The notes beneath the pieces were generated by a model that was not told the origin of the DNA, made no database searches, and saw nothing but the letters and a program-made list of their open reading frames with translations. Shown piece by piece: positions 48,165-52,637 of a stretch of 52,637 nucleotides of DNA; position 1 is the stretch's first letter, and the number at the start of each line of letters is the position of its first letter. Source of the DNA: Nemertoderma westbladi (lineage: Eukaryota; Xenacoelomorpha; Nemertodermatida; Nemertodermatidae); assembly GCA_032718475.1 (NCBI GenBank), contig JAUCBJ010007148.1:1-52637 (forward strand). The letters are read 5' to 3'. Position numbers and translations under genes: made by a program.

Positions 48165-51100
48165 ATGTCTGATACTAAGCAGAACCTGTCAGACAGTTTA
48201 TTAGATGTAACTATCTGCGACTCAGATAGAGACGTACAACCGTCTGGTCGTAAGTTCAGTTCACCTCCCACTGTGAGGAAGGTCATCCCTCCAGTAGTAA
48301 TAACAGAACCTAGGCTAGTCCAACATCGTAGGTCTATCATAGGCACCCGAGCTCAGGTCAAGCGGGACCAAGAAGCAGCGGAACAGCAACGACCCGCTAG
48401 TCAAGAACTTATTCCTCAGCGGCCCAGCAGCTCCAGTAGTGAGGATACTGTAGAGCTGACACCCGAGCGCGGAGCAGAGATGACGGATGCGGTTTATACG
48501 GATCCCCTTCTCATCCTTCCTGCAGCCGTGCTCGCTGGGTTATTGATCGCGGTGGAAGAACACCAGATCGATTGGGCGAGAAGTCAACGGTCAACTAGAG
48601 ATAGTTATGCGGGATACACGAGTGAAGAACTGAAGTCTATTGTCGAGTCGCAATGGAACTTCCCCGGACCCGGACTCCCGTTTGATTTATCAGAAGCTGC
48701 CTGGGAAGACATACACCGGATGGGAGTAGCCAAGGAAACCATCGATCCAGCTGTGTGGAAGAGGTCCGCAGCCGGATACGCACAGGGATTCTTCAGCTCT
48801 ATGGAGCGAGTAAAAGAACAACTGTTTCATCAACCTCAAGGACCTCAAGAGCAGGGATTGCTGCTTTATCAAGTTAGAGAAAGAATTCTACGAATCAGGC
48901 TAATCTTATCAGCCTTTGAGGAGGCTTCTAAAAGAAGACAAGACACGTCGTTGCAAGTTCCCGTAAAGACTTGGTTTCAACGGGTGAGTCGCCAGGTTCA
49001 AGGAGCAGCTCAGTGGAAAGCTCAGTTGGAGGAGCGCTCAACCCATGGAGAATCAACAGACGCTACTTTTTCCCAAGTGGAAAGTGAAGCGACGGCAGAG
49101 AAACCGCATAAGAGGGATGCCATTGACATCTATCTGTCAGACTATCAACGTTTTTTAGGTAATGACAAGTTGAGGAGAAGGTTAGAGGGACTTAGCCCTA
49201 ATAGTGAAGGAACCAAGCTTGTGTTGGATGCCATCGATGTGGAAATGAGGGCTGCGAATCAGGCTAAATTTGATGAACAACTCCGCCTGACACGAGTCCA
49301 AGAAGAACAAGTAAAGAAAAAACGGATAGAAGATAGAAAGACAGCAGCAGCGGCAGTGGCAGCGGCAGAAGCGGATAGAAAAGCGGCAGAGGCAGCGGCA
49401 GAGGCAAAAGCGGCAGCGGCAGAGGCAGCGGCAGAGGCAAAAGCGGCAGCGGCAGAGGCAAAAGCGGCAGCTGCGGCCGAAGCGGAAAGAAAAATAGCAG
49501 TAGCAGAAGCAGAACGGAGGGCGGCTGAAGAAACCATCCAATTAGAATTGGAAAACATTCAGGAGAATCAAGACTGCATAAATAAACAGTTAACAGCTAG
49601 TAATATGCAGATGATGAATCGATCTACTCCCAAAAGACAGGGATATACATCATCTGAGGAAGGCGATACCACCGATACTGAAGGCAAAGGAAATAGATCT
49701 CGTCTAAGCAGACGTAAAAGAACATTCCACCGTCAGAAATTGCCTGATTTGCCTCCAGCTGTTAGAAAGCAACTAAATAGCACCAACTTAGGCAGTACAG
49801 AACCCACAGACCAAATAATTAAAATAGAAAGACTCCCTACAATAGTAGATGAGCTTGAAATAATTAGGCCTGTTCTCGAAATCACCCCTTCGGTGATAGA
49901 CACACCTGTGCTCCCTGAAGTTACCTCTAAATTCCCTCTGCATAGCACTAAGCTACCTGTGCCCCGTAGAACTGCCCCAGAGACAGTTCAGGTCCTGGAC
50001 CCCGAGCGAAATATTCATAATTTGTCGCCCGTTGTCCATCGTCCGCCCGCTACAACGTTGGCGACTCCCGCTTCGGCGGTCAAATGGGTGGACGAGGGAC
50101 GGCGGGGGATGGATATCCTGCTCGGGCAGATGCAGGAGACTGTCCAGCAATTCAAGGGCACAGTAAGGGAAAGTAGGCTAGAGTTGCAAGAAGTGCAGCA
50201 AAGTATCGCGCTAGAACGCGATAAATTAGTAAATACTCAAAGAGGTATACCGCCACCCTCTGTAACAATGTGTCAACCAGTTAGGTCTGAAGTATCTCAT
50301 GCGCAAGGTGTGGAGCCTACACGCATATATACTGCTAGCGAAGTAGAAACTCCTATAGTGAACCCTATTAAGGGTAATTATAGACCTGTTGATAATGACA
50401 TTCCCTATAGACCTGATCATAATCCGAGAAATTTATATACCAATAACTCGATATTAAATAACACGATGGCCCAAGAAAGTTTTACGCGCCAAATGGCTAG
50501 AACCGAAGCCCGGCAAGCGGTAAAGGTGGGAGAGATCGTCAAGTTCAATGGAGATGAGATGAAATGGTTACCTTTTAATGAATATTACAAAGATAACATA
50601 CAGAACTCTGTACTATCTAATGGAGAAAAACTTAGATACCTCATCGAGTGCTTGGAAGGATCTCCCAAGTTAATGGCGTTAAAGTTTATTGGACATCCAG
50701 ACGGATTAAGACAAGTTTGGGATACACTAAACATCAGGTATGGTAATAGGAATAATATCGCTGGGTACTTATATGCAAAGTTAGTAGCGCCCCGAAAGTT
50801 TATTAGTAGTGGAATTATCGAGTTTTCCGATGAGATCCAGGAGATCTGCAGACAATTAGATTGGCTAGGTAAGTCTCATGAGTATCAGAACACTATGGTT
50901 ATTAGAGCAGTGGCTTCTACTTTACCGAAAGGTGGAGTAGGTACACGCTGGGATAAGAAAGTGTTATATATGATGGAACAACAACGACGAGACCCTACCA
51001 TGGCTGATCTCATGTCATTCCTAGATGGAGAAGTGAAATTACAGCTCCTGAAACTGTCCAGAGAGAAGACACCGGAAAACAAGGTAAGTGAAAAACCCAT

Positions 51101-52637
51101 CTCTAGGAGAAAGGTAACACCAGTATGTTATACCGATGACGGCGAAAGCCAGACTTCTCAAGGAGAAGATAGCGGGAAGGACACGGATAGATCTTATTAC
51201 GTGAATAAAATGCCTAAAGATCAGGTAAGTAAATTCAAGTCTCGAACAAATGACAGGAGGGAACAGGTAAGAAAAACTCCTCCCACGTCTCCCAAGAGAA
51301 TTCAGGTGAGAAAACCCGAAGAAAAGGCAAGTGTACACAATGTGACTCAAAATAAGGTAAGTAACATCAAACCGAAATGTGCGCTGTGCGACGGGACCCA
51401 CCATTTGAATAGGTGTGATGAATTTCTAAAGAAATCATTAACAGAGAGACGCGAAGTCATGTGGGATAAGCGGTTATGTTATAATTGCCTCAGACAAGGA
51501 CACCAACGGCGAACCTGTTTCTCTGACATAAGGTGTGCAAAGTGTGGTGCGAAACATCATATCTTGTTGCACGCTGAATTCGATCGAAATAGTCCGAATC
51601 AGGTAAGTGATTCCGAGCTACATGTCCAATTCAGTGATGTGAACGACACTGATCAATCTGAGATGGAAGGATTCTATACAGACGAGTTCTCCGACGAAAA
51701 CGAATCCTGTTATATGATAAATACCGCAGTGTATCGAGCACTCACCTATGAAAAGGATCCAGACAACGACTTTACTCTAACTACTTCTGAGCGACAACCA
51801 TCTTGGAAAGAGCCATCTTCCAATGTAGGGATCCGAGAGTTTCCTGTGGTGCAAGTAAGGGTTCACGGACCTGAGAGGAGTTATGTAGTGAACGCCCTCC
51901 TTGACTCCGGTAGTACAGGAACATTCATCGATAAAGAGCTAGCCGAAGATATATTTGCTGGACAACCCAAGTTCCAAACTAAGCTCAACATGTCAGGCAT
52001 TATGCAAGTTTGGAAATCTACAATAACAGCTGATTATTATGTAGGAGCGTTGTCCACCCCCCAGGACGAACTAGGAGAACACAGCATAAGGTCAGTGAAA
52101 ATGGTGGCTATAAAGAACTTCGCTACTACTCAAGCAGACCTTTATAATTGGGACGAGGATGAGAGCATCCAACATCTTAACATACCTCGATTCCAGACTG
52201 ATTATCCTGGAGTGCAAATACTCATCGGCCAAAACGCGCATGAGGCGCTGGAGACGTTAGAGAAACGGCCTGCTCAACCGCAGCCCCTACAGACCTATGC
52301 GGTAAGAACTAGAGTATGTTGGTACTTTACTGGCCCTTCCCGTAGAACACTCAGAGAAAGACTACTGCCAGAGAGCGTATGCCAGGTGAGTGAATGGGAA
52401 GATGATACCAGTGAGGGAGACAACTCAACTGAGGGAATTCCATACTCCTCAGATAATGACGACGTTCACCAGCTTTTTGATGAGGAGAATACCATCGATC
52501 TCCTTAAGGAAAACGAGGCTTGGCAAAACCAAGTGAACTTATGTCAACTTCTCTATCCATCTGAACGAGAAGCTTATAACGACGAGTTAAATGACATCAT
52601 TGAGCGTTGCAATGCCAAGACTCGAGATGAACATGCT
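48165..52637 (+). CDS. BEL/Pao-like Gag-protease polyprotein, open at window end
   Basis: One frame stays open for 1491 codons from the ATG at 48165 to the last base and would continue into pol. Residues ~1-390 are unrecognised. An Ala/Lys/Glu-rich repeat region (about 393-446, AEAKAAAAEA units) should form a long helix. From about residue 786 a BEL/Pao capsid-like region (DUF1759-type) starts: KFNGDEMKWLPFNEYY, LRYLIECLEGSPK, WDTLNIRYGN. Zinc-binding motifs follow: CALCDGTHHLNRC (about 1072), CYNCLRQGHQRRTC (about 1105) and CAKCGAKHHILLH. The protease is ALLDSGSTGTFI (catalytic Asp1247) with VQILIGQNAHEALE (about 1350). No disruption is visible, so this copy may be young. Confidence 0.85.
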   Translation, partial: MSDTKQNLSDSLLDVTICDSDRDVQPSGRKFSSPPTVRKVIPPVVITEPRLVQHRRSIIGTRAQVKRDQEAAEQQRPASQELIPQRPSSSSSEDTVELTPERGAEMTDAVYTDPLLILPAAVLAGLLIAVEEHQIDWARSQRSTRDSYAGYTSEELKSIVESQWNFPGPGLPFDLSEAAWEDIHRMGVAKETIDPAVWKRSAAGYAQGFFSSMERVKEQLFHQPQGPQEQGLLLYQVRERILRIRLILSAFEEASKRRQDTSLQVPVKTWFQRVSRQVQGAAQWKAQLEERSTHGESTDATFSQVESEATAEKPHKRDAIDIYLSDYQRFLGNDKLRRRLEGLSPNSEGTKLVLDAIDVEMRAANQAKFDEQLRLTRVQEEQVKKKRIEDRKTAAAAVAAAEADRKAAEAAAEAKAAAAEAAAEAKAAAAEAKAAAAAEAERKIAVAEAERRAAEETIQLELENIQENQDCINKQLTASNMQMMNRSTPKRQGYTSSEEGDTTDTEGKGNRSRLSRRKRTFHRQKLPDLPPAVRKQLNSTNLGSTEPTDQIIKIERLPTIVDELEIIRPVLEITPSVIDTPVLPEVTSKFPLHSTKLPVPRRTAPETVQVLDPERNIHNLSPVVHRPPATTLATPASAVKWVDEGRRGMDILLGQMQETVQQFKGTVRESRLELQEVQQSIALERDKLVNTQRGIPPPSVTMCQPVRSEVSHAQGVEPTRIYTASEVETPIVNPIKGNYRPVDNDIPYRPDHNPRNLYTNNSILNNTMAQESFTRQMARTEARQAVKVGEIVKFNGDEMKWLPFNEYYKDNIQNSVLSNGEKLRYLIECLEGSPKLMALKFIGHPDGLRQVWDTLNIRYGNRNNIAGYLYAKLVAPRKFISSGIIEFSDEIQEICRQLDWLGKSHEYQNTMVIRAVASTLPKGGVGTRWDKKVLYMMEQQRRDPTMADLMSFLDGEVKLQLLKLSREKTPENKVSEKPISRRKVTPVCYTDDGESQTSQGEDSGKDTDRSYYVNKMPKDQVSKFKSRTNDRREQVRKTPPTSPKRIQVRKPEEKASVHNVTQNKVSNIKPKCALCDGTHHLNRCDEFLKKSLTERREVMWDKRLCYNCLRQGHQRRTCFSDIRCAKCGAKHHILLHAEFDRNSPNQVSDSELHVQFSDVNDTDQSEMEGFYTDEFSDENESCYMINTAVYRALTYEKDPDNDFTLTTSERQPSWKEPSSNVGIREFPVVQVRVHGPERSYVVNALLDSGSTGTFIDKELAEDIFAGQPKFQTKLNMSGIMQVWKSTITADYYVGALSTPQDELGEHSIRSVKMVAIKNFATTQADLYNWDEDESIQHLNIPRFQTDYPGVQILIGQNAHEALETLEKRPAQPQPLQTYAVRTRVCWYFTGPSRRTLRERLLPESVCQVSEWEDDTSEGDNSTEGIPYSSDNDDVHQLFDEENTIDLLKENEAWQNQVNLCQLLYPSEREAYNDELNDIIERCNAKTRDEHA
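49330..49500 (+). repeat. GCGGCAGAG-type coding minisatellite
   Basis: Imperfect repeats of GCGGCAGAGGCAAAA in frame with the Gag ORF encode Ala/Lys/Glu. They also create long shadow ORFs on the minus strand (49182-49558). Confidence 0.85.

Noticed and set aside
49182-49558. Cys/Phe- and Ala/Ser-rich minus-strand ORFs
   Set aside because: Antisense readings of the GCGGCAGAG minisatellite within the long Gag ORF.

Overview
The window looks like repeat-rich DNA from an animal genome, most likely a marine invertebrate. It carries no bacterial-style operons, no rRNA and no recognisable host gene. Almost everything I can name belongs to animal mobile elements: a Polinton/Maverick (virus-like DNA transposon), two BEL/Pao-like LTR elements, a copia-like LTR element, at least three non-LTR (LINE) families, piggyBac-like and other terminal-inverted-repeat elements, a tRNA-type SINE head, satellites and minisatellites. 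I cannot name the species.

Layout. 1-4.0 kb: inverted-repeat and minisatellite repeats sharing an AAATGGCCCT-like word, a piggyBac-like fragment and a SINE head. About 4.5-28.0 kb: a damaged Polinton, genes mostly on the minus strand (adenain-type protease, capsid pseudogene, two penton-like genes, integrase, two small basic proteins, packaging ATPase, RING protein, plus unknowns). It is broken by a TTAA-flanked piggyBac-like element inside the capsid gene (7985-9537), a 10.3-kb LTR retrotransposon next to the integrase 3' end (11680-21957) and further terminal-inverted-repeat elements (25191-26904 and 26959-27570). No protein-primed DNA polymerase B was found, so this copy looks defective.

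28.7-31.7 kb: decayed RTE-like LINE. 31.7-34.1 kb: copia-like element that lost its reverse transcriptase. 34.2-41.8 kb: a ~200-222-bp satellite array split by a nearly full-length LINE (34311-38889) and by a solo LTR (40307-40831) of the same family as the 10.3-kb element. 41.8-44.8 kb: the 5' part of another LINE: an ORF1 with SAP-like and SGNH-esterase-like domains, then a multi-membrane-spanning protein ending in a 2A-like motif, cut off by the satellite. 44.8-48.2 kb: non-coding, with a 300-bp duplication, probably leader/LTR of the last element. 48165-52637: one uninterrupted plus-strand ORF of 1491 codons, open at the window end, encoding a BEL/Pao-like Gag-protease.

Most unusual points: (1) the 10.3-kb LTR element has a second ORF downstream of gag-pro combining a 3'-5' exonuclease-like (DnaQ/EXD2-type) domain with three CCHC knuckles; its coding frames are broken only by TGA codons and poly-G tracts; (2) the right-hand Gag ORF carries a run of in-phase 5' splice-site-like sequences (AG|GTAAGT) with strongly biased codon choice; (3) a multi-TM protein is fused to a 2A-like sequence in a LINE; (4) the nested insertions give a clear relative chronology.
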